Source of the DNA: Acinetobacter bouvetii
GTDB taxonomy: Bacteria > Pseudomonadota > Gammaproteobacteria > Pseudomonadales > Moraxellaceae
DNA: 64,000 bases
NCBI RefSeq assembly: GCF_902753875.1
Contig: NZ_CADDTS010000031.1
Coordinates: forward strand, 1-64,000
Direction of reading: 5' to 3'
Shown here piece after piece: positions 16,431 to 27,624 of this stretch. The position numbers and the translations under genes are program-made. Every line of letters begins with the position of its first letter. Positions within the stretch are counted from its first letter, which is position 1. Below the pieces are notes generated by a model that saw only the letters and a list, made by a program, of their open reading frames with translations, was not told the DNA's origin and did no database searches.

Positions 16431-17510
16431 ATGCCAATCCATGCCCGTGATATTTTAACTGCCCAAGAACAATTTGATTCTCTGGAAATGCTGAATCATG
16501 TGACCAAAGCTGGAAATCGAGGCTTTACCAATTATCCACCGCATATACAGCCAGTTGCACTTTCAATGTATAACACCATGGCAAAAAAAATACGTTCAGC
16601 AAAGAACCTAAAAATTTTTACGCATCAACCCACTGGGATGCCAACTGGGTTTCCTGATTTATACCTAACCAAGTTAGGGCAATTGGTGATACCAGTTATA
16701 CACGATTACACCTTTAATCCCTTTGTGAATGGACGCTTTAGGAATATGACGGTCAATCCATTGATTAAACTCATGGCTGAAACCTTGACTGCACACCAAC
16801 TTTCCAGTGGTCAGTTTTTAAATCGTGAATACTATGAAAAAGCTGTAGATACCTGTTTTTCAGACTTTAAGGTTCGATGTGGTACGCGTAACAGCACCAC
16901 CATATTTAACTCTTGGCGAGCCATGTATGTAAAATCTCAAGGTGATATCAATCGCTTTATCGATATAATGATTGATGAATCTCCAAGGTTCGAAGTTCAC
17001 TCTATTGTTGTCCAATTGAAAACAGCTTCAGGGAAAATGCCTCAATTCGGCGATGAACAATTCAAAGGTCAAACGGAGAATGAAATGTTGGCTGATCTTG
17101 TAGAGCCAATCATAAAAGCGGTCTGGCTGAACAAAGATTCAAACGATGTGATTGGCATCCTGTCTAAAAATGAGATCGATATTATCGGTGATATAAGTAA
17201 AAGGCTGATTTTCTTTGTGAAAAAAGAATACACAGATATGGATAATTGGACTGATACAGAATTATTCCAAACTGTTCATCCATTTTTTGAAAATACGATT
17301 ACTCACAGTATTTCTTATGGTGACGTGCCATCAATGAATGCTGGTGTAGCTCCAATGTTCCAAGGGCAGCATTTAAACTTTTACGATTTAAATCAGTCAG
17401 GCATTGCTCCAAGGTTAAATCGTTTAAAGGCACATCTTTACGGTACTGACTATTGGATGCGTGTAGATGGGGATAGGGCTACTGTGCGAATTGAACATCA
17501 ATACGGTTGA
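16431..17510 (+). CDS. Unrecognised 359-residue protein of the mobile-element module
   Basis: No family is recognised. It is soluble, without a signal peptide or membrane span, and has mixed helix and strand content with motifs such as NGRFRNMTVNPL and VRCGTRNSTTIFNSW. The start at 16431 (MPIHARD) has GGGAGA eight bases upstream and is preferred over 16407. It follows the YagK-like gene closely and ends just before a perfect palindromic terminator, so these two genes are probably co-transcribed. A replication- or capsid-related role could be imagined but is not supported by any motif. Confidence 0.65.
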   Translation: MPIHARDILTAQEQFDSLEMLNHVTKAGNRGFTNYPPHIQPVALSMYNTMAKKIRSAKNLKIFTHQPTGMPTGFPDLYLTKLGQLVIPVIHDYTFNPFVNGRFRNMTVNPLIKLMAETLTAHQLSSGQFLNREYYEKAVDTCFSDFKVRCGTRNSTTIFNSWRAMYVKSQGDINRFIDIMIDESPRFEVHSIVVQLKTASGKMPQFGDEQFKGQTENEMLADLVEPIIKAVWLNKDSNDVIGILSKNEIDIIGDISKRLIFFVKKEYTDMDNWTDTELFQTVHPFFENTITHSISYGDVPSMNAGVAPMFQGQHLNFYDLNQSGIAPRLNRLKAHLYGTDYWMRVDGDRATVRIEHQYG

Positions 17511-17520
17511 TATAAGCTAA

Positions 17521-17556
17521 ATAAACCCAACGAGCTATATAGCTCGTTGGGTTTAT
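17521..17556. terminator. 36-bp perfect palindrome, probable terminator
   Basis: The two 18-base halves, starting ATAAACCCAACGAGC, are exact reverse complements. It lies ten bases after the stop of the preceding gene. The stem is strong, but the T tract after it is short, so the terminator call is probable, not certain. Confidence 0.6.
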
Positions 17557-17987
17557 GTTCACTAGCTATCCCATTAATATTATTTAATATAATTTATTAC
17601 TAAGTTGTTTTAATGATGGATTGGACATAAAAATAAAAAAACATATTAAATATCAATCTAATAAATAAATCAGAAATTATTATGGTGCAAAATTGGTGTA
17701 ATTGTAGAAAATTTAAATAGTGTTTTTATTTGTTGTTGATATGTCTTAAGTTATCCACATTCCAACAAGCTACTTAAGCTATATCAAATTACCCCTATAT
17801 TGCCTGATTGTGGAAGAATAGCCAACCTAAAGCAACGCTCTCATCAAATGATATATCCCCTTAGCTAATGACCGCCTTTGAACTCAACATTGTTCATCTA
17901 TGCTTTGCTTTTGAACGACAAACTATATTGCACAAAACCAAATAAATTTTTAGACTCAAGTACCCTCCCTATTTCAACAAAGAAAAA
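17557..17987. other. Gene-free AT-rich region with one DnaA-box match
   Basis: No gene is seen. A perfect DnaA-box sequence TTATCCACA is at 17751-17759. With the YagK/Gp2-like gene upstream, a replication origin for the element is conceivable but not shown. No iterons are visible. Confidence 0.35.
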
Positions 17988-18305
17988 ATGAAAGAAAAAA
18001 TTTTAGCCTTTGTAAAAAAAATGAACGGTCATGTTTCATTTGTAGAGTTACAAAATCAGTTTCCTGAAATAAAGGGAAATGAACATTTCGGACAAGAAAG
18101 TTTTAACTTATTGTTCTGGCCGAATGTAACGATGGAATTTATTGAGTCAATCAATACCCTAATAAAAGAAAATAAACTGAAGTTTGCGCCTTGCGAACCA
18201 TTACTCTATACAGGAGATGGCGTAATTTTTGACTTTCCTGTCGCAAAAGAGTTCAAGAAATATGCCACTCTACGTTGGTATCCAATGGTTTTTAGTGCTT
18301 TTTGA
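17988..18305 (+). CDS. Unrecognised 105-residue protein
   Basis: A small soluble protein starting MKEKILAFVKKMNGHVSFVELQNQFPEIKG. The first 35 residues look like a winged-helix or helix-turn-helix opening (a two-helix pair after a short helix). The rest contains FNLLFWPNVTMEFIESINTLIKENKLKFAPCEPLLYTGDG, where the helix followed by a turn-rich strand would suit the wing. I cannot name the family. The ribosome site is weak (AAAGAAAAA). It stands alone between the mobile-element module and the ImmA pair. Confidence 0.55.
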   Translation: MKEKILAFVKKMNGHVSFVELQNQFPEIKGNEHFGQESFNLLFWPNVTMEFIESINTLIKENKLKFAPCEPLLYTGDGVIFDFPVAKEFKKYATLRWYPMVFSAF

Positions 18306-18439
18306 ACCTATCTTAGGTCAGTTTAGGTACTGACCTTTGTACTTCATATAGAATAATTTTAAATAATAAAACATAAAATACATACATCATACGAAAAAAA
18401 CATGATACATTTTGACAAAATCATTCGAGTCTTAAACTT

Positions 18440-19111
18440 ATGGATATTAATGAGCTCCGTCCACACATTCAAAGCCGAATCGCTCATGAATTTGGTAATA
18501 TTTTTTTAGACAACCTAGAGTTTTCTATAAAAAATAAACTATTAGAAAAAGATATTTTTATTCAAGAAATTTTTGACTCTCCAGAACTTGCGAAACAAGA
18601 AAGTCCAAAATATGAACCAGGTTTGATAATGGATGCTCTTAACTGTACAGCAATAGATGCTGGTCACAGAGCTTCGGTTGAAGATACAAAACCCAAAGGT
18701 CATCAATTTGTGCAGATGACAACCAACTCTTGTCATGTCGTTATATCTAGAAGAGATTCAAAAAATACTAGAAATGCTCATTTTTATATAGAACAAGCTC
18801 GGTCAAATATTGGTCTTGTAAAAGATCATCAAAGTGATCTTTTAATTAAAGCTCTTCTTAGTGAAGAAGCAGAGCTTGATGACTTACTATTTGTTTGTGT
18901 AACCACTTATTGGAATTCAGATTTTGAATTACTCGATCTAGATTTCATAATTCCACATCCAATTGAAAACAGACCTATTCTACATTTTAGTTTAGCAGAA
19001 CTTAAAAAATCTGCCTTAGAACCAATGACTGAAGTCGCAGAAGAACCTATACTCGCGATCAAGAAGCGCCTTGAACAAGCTGATGATGATTCTCGCGCTT
19101 CAACTGAGTAA
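18440..19111 (+). CDS. Unrecognised partner of an XRE-ImmA/IrrE protein
   Basis: This 223-residue soluble protein is of unknown family. The N-terminal third is helical (DNLEFSIKNKLLEKDIFIQEIF). The middle is beta-rich, with NCTAIDAGHRASVEDTKPKG and CHVVISRRDSKN, and the C-terminal tail is acidic. Its stop is 18 bases before the ATG of the XRE-ImmA gene and no terminator separates them, so the two form a pair. In known ImmA/IrrE pairs the peptidase often acts on a partner regulator or toxin; that this protein is such a partner is inference from position. Confidence 0.65.
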   Translation: MDINELRPHIQSRIAHEFGNIFLDNLEFSIKNKLLEKDIFIQEIFDSPELAKQESPKYEPGLIMDALNCTAIDAGHRASVEDTKPKGHQFVQMTTNSCHVVISRRDSKNTRNAHFYIEQARSNIGLVKDHQSDLLIKALLSEEAELDDLLFVCVTTYWNSDFELLDLDFIIPHPIENRPILHFSLAELKKSALEPMTEVAEEPILAIKKRLEQADDDSRASTE

Positions 19112-19129
19112 ATATTGGAGGTACAGAGG

Positions 19130-20332
19130 ATGTTGGGTATAGATAAGTTCGAGCCAGAAAGGTTGAAACTTGCCCGTCAAATGTACGATGACTTAAGTAA
19201 GACTGCTTTGGCTACAATGATTGATGTAGCACCATCTACTGTTACAAAGTGGGAAGATGGTACTCATAGCCCTCAGCCAGAGGTACTGAATAATCTAGCT
19301 GAGGCTTTAGGCATTCCTTTACATTGGTTTATTCGTAAAATTCCAAATTACGGTAACCCTTTATTTCTAAATCGTGCAAAAAAACGTGTGCTTAAAGCAC
19401 CTTGTTTTAGATCTAATGCAATGCTAATGAATTTAGCAGAAGTACATGCTATCGCAGATGAATGGATCTCTTTTCCTAAAGTTGATTTGATTACAGCTCT
19501 ATCTAGAGAAGAGGCTCTATCATTGGATGATGGAAAAATTCAGTTACTGGCGGAGCAATTACGTACTCATTGGGGATTAGGCTCTTCCCCTATCCCAAAT
19601 TTAATGAAACGTATGGAACGTGCTGGTCTTGTAGTTGCTAGATTTGAGATTGGTTATGAAGAGATGGATGGTACATCCGCTTGGATTAATGATAAGCCTT
19701 ATATTTTTATTGCTGCCGATAAACATAACTACTTTAGGAGTAGGTTTGATTTAGCACATGAGTTAGGCCATATCGTAATGCATAGATATCTCACTGAGGA
19801 AGATAAGAAAAATTGGTTCGATAAGCTTGAAAAACAAGCTCACTATTTCGCCAATTGTTTTTTATTTCCAACGAAAGCCTTCATTGCGGAAACGAGAAGT
19901 CGTATTTCATTAGAATCCCTGATGTTACTTAAAAAGCGTTGGGGGATTTCTTTAGCTGCAATGATATATAAAGCTAAGGATTTAAATATTATTTCTGAAG
20001 ATCAGTATTCTAAGCTTTGGAGAAGTTACCGTTATCGTGGTTATACAAAGTCAGAACCTTACGATACTGAAACTACTCCTGAAGAGCCTAATCTACTTAA
20101 AAATACGATCAAGATGTTGCTTGAACAAGGAGGATTCGATAAAGCTAATATTATTGATAAATTCGGCCTAAAAAAACATTTAGAACTGTTAGCGGGATTA
20201 CCCAAAGGCTTTCTAGATGATGATTTTGGTCAAATAATTAATATGAAGCCCACAACCATCAAATCGAATCAACTTGAAAGTTTAACGCAATCAAGCAAAT
20301 CTGCGGAGATCATTAAATTCTCACGAAACTAA
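19130..20332 (+). CDS. XRE-family regulator fused to ImmA/IrrE-type metallopeptidase
   Basis: The N-terminal helix-turn-helix (about 10-65: LARQMYDDLSKTALATMIDV, STVTKWEDGTHSPQ) is followed by a PF06114-type zinc peptidase domain with RFDLAHELGHIVMH (HELGH at 210-214) and a downstream acidic helix (KQAHYFANCFLFP). ATG 19130 is chosen because GGAGG lies eight bases upstream; a TTG five codons earlier is less likely. The 401-residue protein belongs to the stress/phage-response group, where the peptidase cleaves a repressor or antitoxin. It forms a pair with the gene before it and ends at a strong terminator. Confidence 0.85.
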   Translation: MLGIDKFEPERLKLARQMYDDLSKTALATMIDVAPSTVTKWEDGTHSPQPEVLNNLAEALGIPLHWFIRKIPNYGNPLFLNRAKKRVLKAPCFRSNAMLMNLAEVHAIADEWISFPKVDLITALSREEALSLDDGKIQLLAEQLRTHWGLGSSPIPNLMKRMERAGLVVARFEIGYEEMDGTSAWINDKPYIFIAADKHNYFRSRFDLAHELGHIVMHRYLTEEDKKNWFDKLEKQAHYFANCFLFPTKAFIAETRSRISLESLMLLKKRWGISLAAMIYKAKDLNIISEDQYSKLWRSYRYRGYTKSEPYDTETTPEEPNLLKNTIKMLLEQGGFDKANIIDKFGLKKHLELLAGLPKGFLDDDFGQIINMKPTTIKSNQLESLTQSSKSAEIIKFSRN

Positions 20333-20375
20333 AAATACCCCCCTGTTAAATCAGGGGGGTATTTTATCCATAAAA
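20332..20375. terminator. Strong intrinsic terminator between convergent genes
   Basis: Stem AAAATACCCCCCTG with its complement around a TTAAAT loop, flanked by A and T runs on both sides. It can serve both the ImmA gene (+) and hsdR (-), which ends 45 bases to the right. Confidence 0.85.
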
Positions 20376-20420
20376 GGTAGCGAGAATTTTTATATATTTC
20401 CCATATAAACAACTGATAAA

Positions 20421-23549
<3,129 letters not shown>

Positions 23550-23606
23550 GGTTTTGATTCCACAAATTTTTTATCAAGTAAAATAGTTCAAAGTAATTGT
23601 TAGTTT

Positions 23607-24167
23607 TTAGATAAAGTTGCGTTTAAATTTTTCATGATTTTCAATATTGCTTTGAATATCATCGTGATTCCAGATTTGCAATTCCCAAGGAAAATAAAAA
23701 TTACTTCTGTTTTTAAAGTAAATATGTAAACCTCGATAGCCTTCTTTGTCCTGCAAATACCAGTTTTTAAGGTTTAGTTCATCTTGCCAGTCATCTAGCA
23801 AATCCATCACGCTGTTGATTTCTTCAGTCGTCAAAATAATACGTGCACCAAAAATATCATTCAGCCAATTGTTTACAGGGTATTGGTCTTCACGAGCAGA
23901 ATAGCGCTGGATTTTGTCATCAATACTTTCACGGGTTTTGACACGATAAAAATATTTGATGTCTATATCCGCGGTCATCAGATAATCATTGATGCTCTCA
24001 TGCAAAGTTAAGCGATATTTATAAATATGCGAAACAGGCACATGTCGAATGGTTTTAGACAAGTTAATTTTCTCAATTTTTCCTTGTTCAAAATAATCCT
24101 TGGAAAAATGATGATGCAAGCGATTAATTTCACCGATGAGTTGTTTAACTTGACTAATTTTATCCAT
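23607..24167 (-). CDS. Small RelA/SpoT-family nucleotidyltransferase inside the hsd operon
   Basis: A single-domain 186-residue protein with the RelA/SpoT synthetase fold only. Matching motifs are YRVKTRESIDDKI (Arg75, Lys77, Ser81, Lys85; ATP-site motif), NDIFGARIIL (Asp104, Arg109), KEGYRGLHIYFKN (Tyr144, His148) and PWELQIWN (Glu162, Gln164). There is no hydrolase domain or regulatory region. Family members make (p)ppGpp or, as toxSAS, pyrophosphorylate tRNA or make ppApp; sequence alone does not decide which. The ATG overlaps the hsdS stop by eight bases (ATGGATAA), so it is translationally coupled, and hsdR follows 57 bases on. PrrC occupies this slot in EcoprrI. Confidence 0.85.
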   Translation of the reverse strand: MDKISQVKQLIGEINRLHHHFSKDYFEQGKIEKINLSKTIRHVPVSHIYKYRLTLHESINDYLMTADIDIKYFYRVKTRESIDDKIQRYSAREDQYPVNNWLNDIFGARIILTTEEINSVMDLLDDWQDELNLKNWYLQDKEGYRGLHIYFKNRSNFYFPWELQIWNHDDIQSNIENHEKFKRNFI

Positions 24168-25536
24168 GTTTTACTCCGCAGATGTCAATGCACTTAGGCT
24201 GATGATTGAGGAAACTTAACAGTAAATCACGATAATACTCGTACTGCTTTTGACGCAGTTCAATTTCACGCGGTAAACCTTCGGTAAGAGAGTTAGCCAA
24301 AGCATCAAAATTATCAAGAATAGATACTATACGCTGTTGCTCGGCTAAAGATTTATTAGCATCGTCAGGATGTGGAATGGGTAATTTAACTTGTTTAAGG
24401 GCATTGGCATTAAATTGTGGCTGCCCTCCGCCTGAAACTAATTTATTAGCTTGATCCCAAAATAAGTCACTTTGTGCAAAATGCCAATAATATTTTGGAT
24501 TAACGATTTTCTCATCAAAGCTTAATTTAATTAAAAATCCTGCATAAATTGCAGGATACTCCTCCTCAAAAATCATTGTTTTGCCGAAAGTTGCACCTGT
24601 TCTAGCCATGAGTAAATCATTTTTCTTTAGAAAATATTTTTCATTTTCGTCAGAAATATTCACATACTTTGGTTCTTCTTGTATCAGTTTACCATTTGCA
24701 TTTATGTCTGTAATTCTCACGAAGCGGGCATCTCCAGAATCTTGAGCTTTCGCTGCATAGCCGTAGGTAAATTCACCAATATTTCCCAAAGTCTTCCATT
24801 CAACCTCTATCCGCCGTCCGATCTCGTCCGATCTCGTCCGATCTCGTCCGATCTCGTCCGATCTCGTCCGATCTCGTCCGATCTCGTCCGAAGACGATTG
24901 TGCTTCGCCCATATCAAATGTCAACAACTTATCTCTAAAATATTGATATTGTTGATTTCTTAGTTTAAGCTCCGCAGTCAGCTCCGCAGTCAGCTCCGCA
25001 GTCATAGCGGTAAATGCATCTAAAATTCGGACGATTTCGGTTTGAACTGATAAAGCAGGAATCGGAATTCGAAATTCTTTCACCTTGGTATCTGAAATTG
25101 CTGGATACGCTGAACCACTTTGGTTTTCTTCAACATAATTTTTAAAATTTTTAGAGGCAATATTATAGTAAATCCACTTTGGTAAAACTTCATCAATTTT
25201 TGCCCTCAAAACACAATAGCCAGTACTAGCTATTTGTCCAGAAAACTCAGCACCAATCAAGGTTAGGCGCTGTTGAGCTGGACGAGTCGTTGCAAAAATA
25301 ACATCATTTTCTTCTACAAGTTTTTGTGCTCGGCTTGGTGCATTTTTTGCGGATATCTCGATAGTTTCAGTGATAGTAAGGGTTTCTCGATCCACTGATG
25401 TCAAATCAATATAGCGATAGGTATCATCTGTATCACGCCATCTAATATTATTTGTAGGTAAAGTGACTTTTCTCAAGGCTTTCCATTCAACTGTCTTTCC
25501 ATCCAGCAACTTTTCTAAAAATTTTACGTTGCTCAT
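24160..25536 (-). CDS. hsdS: Type IC DNA-specificity subunit HsdS, phase-variable
   Basis: A 458-residue specificity subunit. TRD1 spans about 15-160, with the central conserved helix about 163-205 ([14 protein letters not shown] x3, [16 protein letters not shown]). A low-complexity linker made of [10 protein letters not shown] repeats (216-240) precedes TRD2 (about 245-405) and the C-terminal conserved helix ([33 protein letters not shown]). The linker and TAEL tracts are encoded by DNA tandem repeats. A change in the 10-bp repeat number puts a stop just after it, leaving a one-TRD protein of about 240 residues. It overlaps hsdM by four bases and the RelA/SpoT-like gene by eight. Confidence 0.92.
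   Translation of the reverse strand: MSNVKFLEKLLDGKTVEWKALRKVTLPTNNIRWRDTDDTYRYIDLTSVDRETLTITETIEISAKNAPSRAQKLVEENDVIFATTRPAQQRLTLIGAEFSGQIASTGYCVLRAKIDEVLPKWIYYNIASKNFKNYVEENQSGSAYPAISDTKVKEFRIPIPALSVQTEIVRILDAFTAMTAELTAELTAELKLRNQQYQYFRDKLLTFDMGEAQSSSDEIGRDRTRSDEIGRDRTRSDEIGRRIEVEWKTLGNIGEFTYGYAAKAQDSGDARFVRITDINANGKLIQEEPKYVNISDENEKYFLKKNDLLMARTGATFGKTMIFEEEYPAIYAGFLIKLSFDEKIVNPKYYWHFAQSDLFWDQANKLVSGGGQPQFNANALKQVKLPIPHPDDANKSLAEQQRIVSILDNFDALANSLTEGLPREIELRQKQYEYYRDLLLSFLNHQPKCIDICGVKHG
24821..24890 (-). repeat. 10-bp x 7 tandem repeat in hsdS (likely phase-variation tract)
   Basis: Seven exact copies of ATCTCGTCCG on the plus strand, preceded by a partial copy at 24815-24820. Ten is not a multiple of three, so gain or loss of one unit shifts the frame. 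The next codons in both shifted frames meet a stop almost at once (DGG-stop or TADRG-stop). In the present length the gene is open. All three frames of the repeat itself encode the same cyclic ten residues and contain no stop. Confidence 0.9.
24968..25003 (-). repeat. 12-bp x 3 TAEL repeat in the central region of hsdS
   Basis: Three exact copies of AGCTCCGCAGTC (plus strand) encode three TAEL units at residues 179-190. In EcoR124 two versus three TAEL-type units change the spacing between the half-sites by one base pair, a known effect. Here three are present, as in the longer-spacer version. Confidence 0.85.
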
Positions 25537-27092
25537 GCCATGTCCTCACCTTCAATCTCCGCCACTATCGCATCAATCTCTTTACGAAGTTGGTCAATTT
25601 TAGCCACCGTCGTTTTTAGCTCAGCATTCAGTTGGACAATATCCACCTTTTCACGGGTGTCTTTAGCTTCAACATAACTACTGACAGACAAATTGTATTC
25701 ATTTGCTTGAATCGCCTCAAAAGCCACAGACTTAGCAAAATGATCTACATTAGTTTTGCTGTCAAACACCTGCATGATTTTTTCAATATGCACTTCAGTC
25801 AGAACATTGGTATTCGTTTCTTTTTTAAAATAATCTTCACCACTAGCATCAATAAATTGAATGGCTGTATCAGTTTTATGTTTAGAAAGCACCAGAATAT
25901 TTACAGCAATTGTCGTCCCATAAAACAAGTTTGGTGCAAGTGAAATCACTGTCTCAACATAGTTATTATCAACTAGATATTGGCGAATTTTCTGCTCAGC
26001 TCCACCACGATAAAAAATCCCTGGGAAGCAGACAATCGCAGCCCGTCCTTTACTTGAAAGATAACTCAGAGCATGTAACACAAATGCAAAGTCAGCTTTA
26101 GATTTCGGTGCAAGCACACCTGCGGGAGCAAAGCGTTCGTCATTAATTAAAGTGGGGTCATCCGAACCAATCCATTTCACCGAATACGGTGGATTAGACA
26201 CAATCGCATCAAATGGCTTGTCATCGCCAAAGTGTGGTTCTCTTAAGGTGTCACCTAACTGGATATTAAACTTGTCGTAGTTAATGTTATGCAAAAACAT
26301 ATTCATACGTGCAAGGTTGTAGGTAGTATGATTCAGCTCTTGTCCAAAAAAACCGTCTTCGATAATGTGAGCGTCAAAGTGTTTTTTGGCTTGTAAAAGC
26401 AAAGAACCTGAACCGCAAGCAGGGTCATAAATTTTATTGACCGTTGTTTGTTTATGCATGGCTAACTGAGCAATTAATTTAGATACATGCTGTGGCGTAA
26501 AGAACTCACCACCTGATTTACCTGCATTGGCAGCATAGTTAGAAATTAGAAACTCATACGCATCACCAAACAGGTCAATATGACTGGTATTAAAGTCACC
26601 AAAATCCAGCCCAGCTACGCCCTTGAGCACAGCAGCCAAACAGATATTTTTATCTTTAACGGTATTGCCCAAACGGTTGCTGGTGGTGTCAAAGTCAGCA
26701 AATAACCCTTTTATATCCTGCTCCGACGGATAGCCATTGGCTGAACTTTCAATACTAGCGAAAATAGCAGCTAAATCGGTATTCAGACTTTCGTTCGTAT
26801 TAGCACCTTTGGCAATATTGCTAAATAATTGGCTTGGGTAGATGAAATACCCCTTAGTTTTAATCGCATCATCTTTGATCTCTGCCGTAATGACTTGATC
26901 AGAAAGTTCAGCATATTGAATGCTGTCGTCACCGCCTTCTATATAACTGGAAAAGTTTTCACTAATAAAGCGATAAAACAGCGTACCCAATACATATTGT
27001 TTAAAGTCCCAACCGTCCACTGCGCCACGGACATCGTTGGCAATCTGCCAAATTTGGCGTTGCAGTGCTGCGCGCTGTTGGGTACTGGTCAT
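25533..27092 (-). CDS. hsdM: Type IC adenine methyltransferase subunit HsdM
   Basis: At 519 residues it is near EcoR124 HsdM in length. An N-terminal helical HsdM_N region (1-150) is followed by an N6-adenine methylase core with [13 protein letters not shown], the SAM-binding motif DPACGSGS (223-230) and catalytic NPPYS (300-304). A C-terminal coiled-coil tail comes last ([21 protein letters not shown]). It forms M2S1 with HsdS to methylate host DNA. It is the first gene of the operon, divergent from the Fic pair across a 352-bp gap that should hold both promoters. It looks intact. Confidence 0.93.
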   Translation of the reverse strand: MTSTQQRAALQRQIWQIANDVRGAVDGWDFKQYVLGTLFYRFISENFSSYIEGGDDSIQYAELSDQVITAEIKDDAIKTKGYFIYPSQLFSNIAKGANTNESLNTDLAAIFASIESSANGYPSEQDIKGLFADFDTTSNRLGNTVKDKNICLAAVLKGVAGLDFGDFNTSHIDLFGDAYEFLISNYAANAGKSGGEFFTPQHVSKLIAQLAMHKQTTVNKIYDPACGSGSLLLQAKKHFDAHIIEDGFFGQELNHTTYNLARMNMFLHNINYDKFNIQLGDTLREPHFGDDKPFDAIVSNPPYSVKWIGSDDPTLINDERFAPAGVLAPKSKADFAFVLHALSYLSSKGRAAIVCFPGIFYRGGAEQKIRQYLVDNNYVETVISLAPNLFYGTTIAVNILVLSKHKTDTAIQFIDASGEDYFKKETNTNVLTEVHIEKIMQVFDSKTNVDHFAKSVAFEAIQANEYNLSVSSYVEAKDTREKVDIVQLNAELKTTVAKIDQLRKEIDAIVAEIEGEDMA

Positions 27093-27444
27093 GGAAACAT
27101 CCTAAAAAATCGTTGTTAAGAAAGTCTAGCTCGTGGGTTTTAAAACTTTACAGCTCAGCTTAATCCCCTAATGCACCTTCCTAAATAAAACAACTTAAAA
27201 GAGTATGAGAGATTGTTCATATGTTAAAAAGCTGTAGATTCGAGCTGCATATGCGCTATTCAATCTCTTTCGTGTTGCGCATAAACAATGCAATAAAGTC
27301 TAAAATCGATAAGCAGAAGGAGTTTAGCAAAAAATCAAGTTTTTTAGCGAACTTCGGTGTTAAAAAGACATGATTTGTCGCACTGATGTATGGCTGGATT
27401 CTCTGCTATACTTATTTTAATTGTTAAATTGATGGAGTCTCAAA
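27093..27444. other. Divergent promoter region between hsdM and ficA
   Basis: No gene is seen. A TATACT-type -10 sequence is at about 27412, some 33 bases before the ficA ATG, without a convincing -35 at standard spacing. Sequences for the leftward hsdM promoter could not be assigned with confidence. An inverted repeat-like pair, AGCTGTAGATTCGAGCTGCAT, lies near 27230. Confidence 0.35.
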
Positions 27445-27612
27445 ATGCTTAAGACCACCGAACAGAAAAAAAAATATATTCAAGAGACGCGTTTGCAAAA
27501 CTACCAAGCCAGCCTCAAGCTTGAAGGGATTACCACATCAGGTAATCTAACCCAACTAAGCAAAGCGCAAATTTTGCAAAAATATAAAAAGTATTCACAA
27601 CCAGAAAGCTAA
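27445..27612 (+). CDS. ficA: Fic antitoxin (FicA/YhfG/VbhA-type)
   Basis: A 55-residue protein starting MLKTTEQKKKYIQETRLQNY. The Fic-inhibitory motif (S/T)xxxE(G/N) is present as SLKLEG at 23-28, inside the segment NYQASLKLEGI. In class I Fic systems the Glu of this helix blocks ATP binding by the toxin. GGAG lies about eight bases before the ATG. The stop is 12 bases before the Fic gene, so the pair is one transcription unit. This gene is easy to miss because of its size. Confidence 0.85.
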   Translation: MLKTTEQKKKYIQETRLQNYQASLKLEGITTSGNLTQLSKAQILQKYKKYSQPES

Positions 27613-27624
27613 CTGAGTACGGCT

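Noticed and set aside
23607-24167. PrrC-type anticodon nuclease between hsdS and hsdR
   Set aside because: The protein is too short for PrrC, has no ABC-type ATPase motifs, and instead carries RelA/SpoT synthetase motifs.
24679-24963. Plus-strand open frame with [10 protein letters not shown] repeats
   Set aside because: It is the antisense reading of the hsdS repeat tract; the sequence is open in every frame because of the repeat.
24815-25003. CRISPR-like array of short repeats
   Set aside because: The units are head-to-tail without spacers and lie inside the hsdS coding frame; they are tandem repeats that encode protein.
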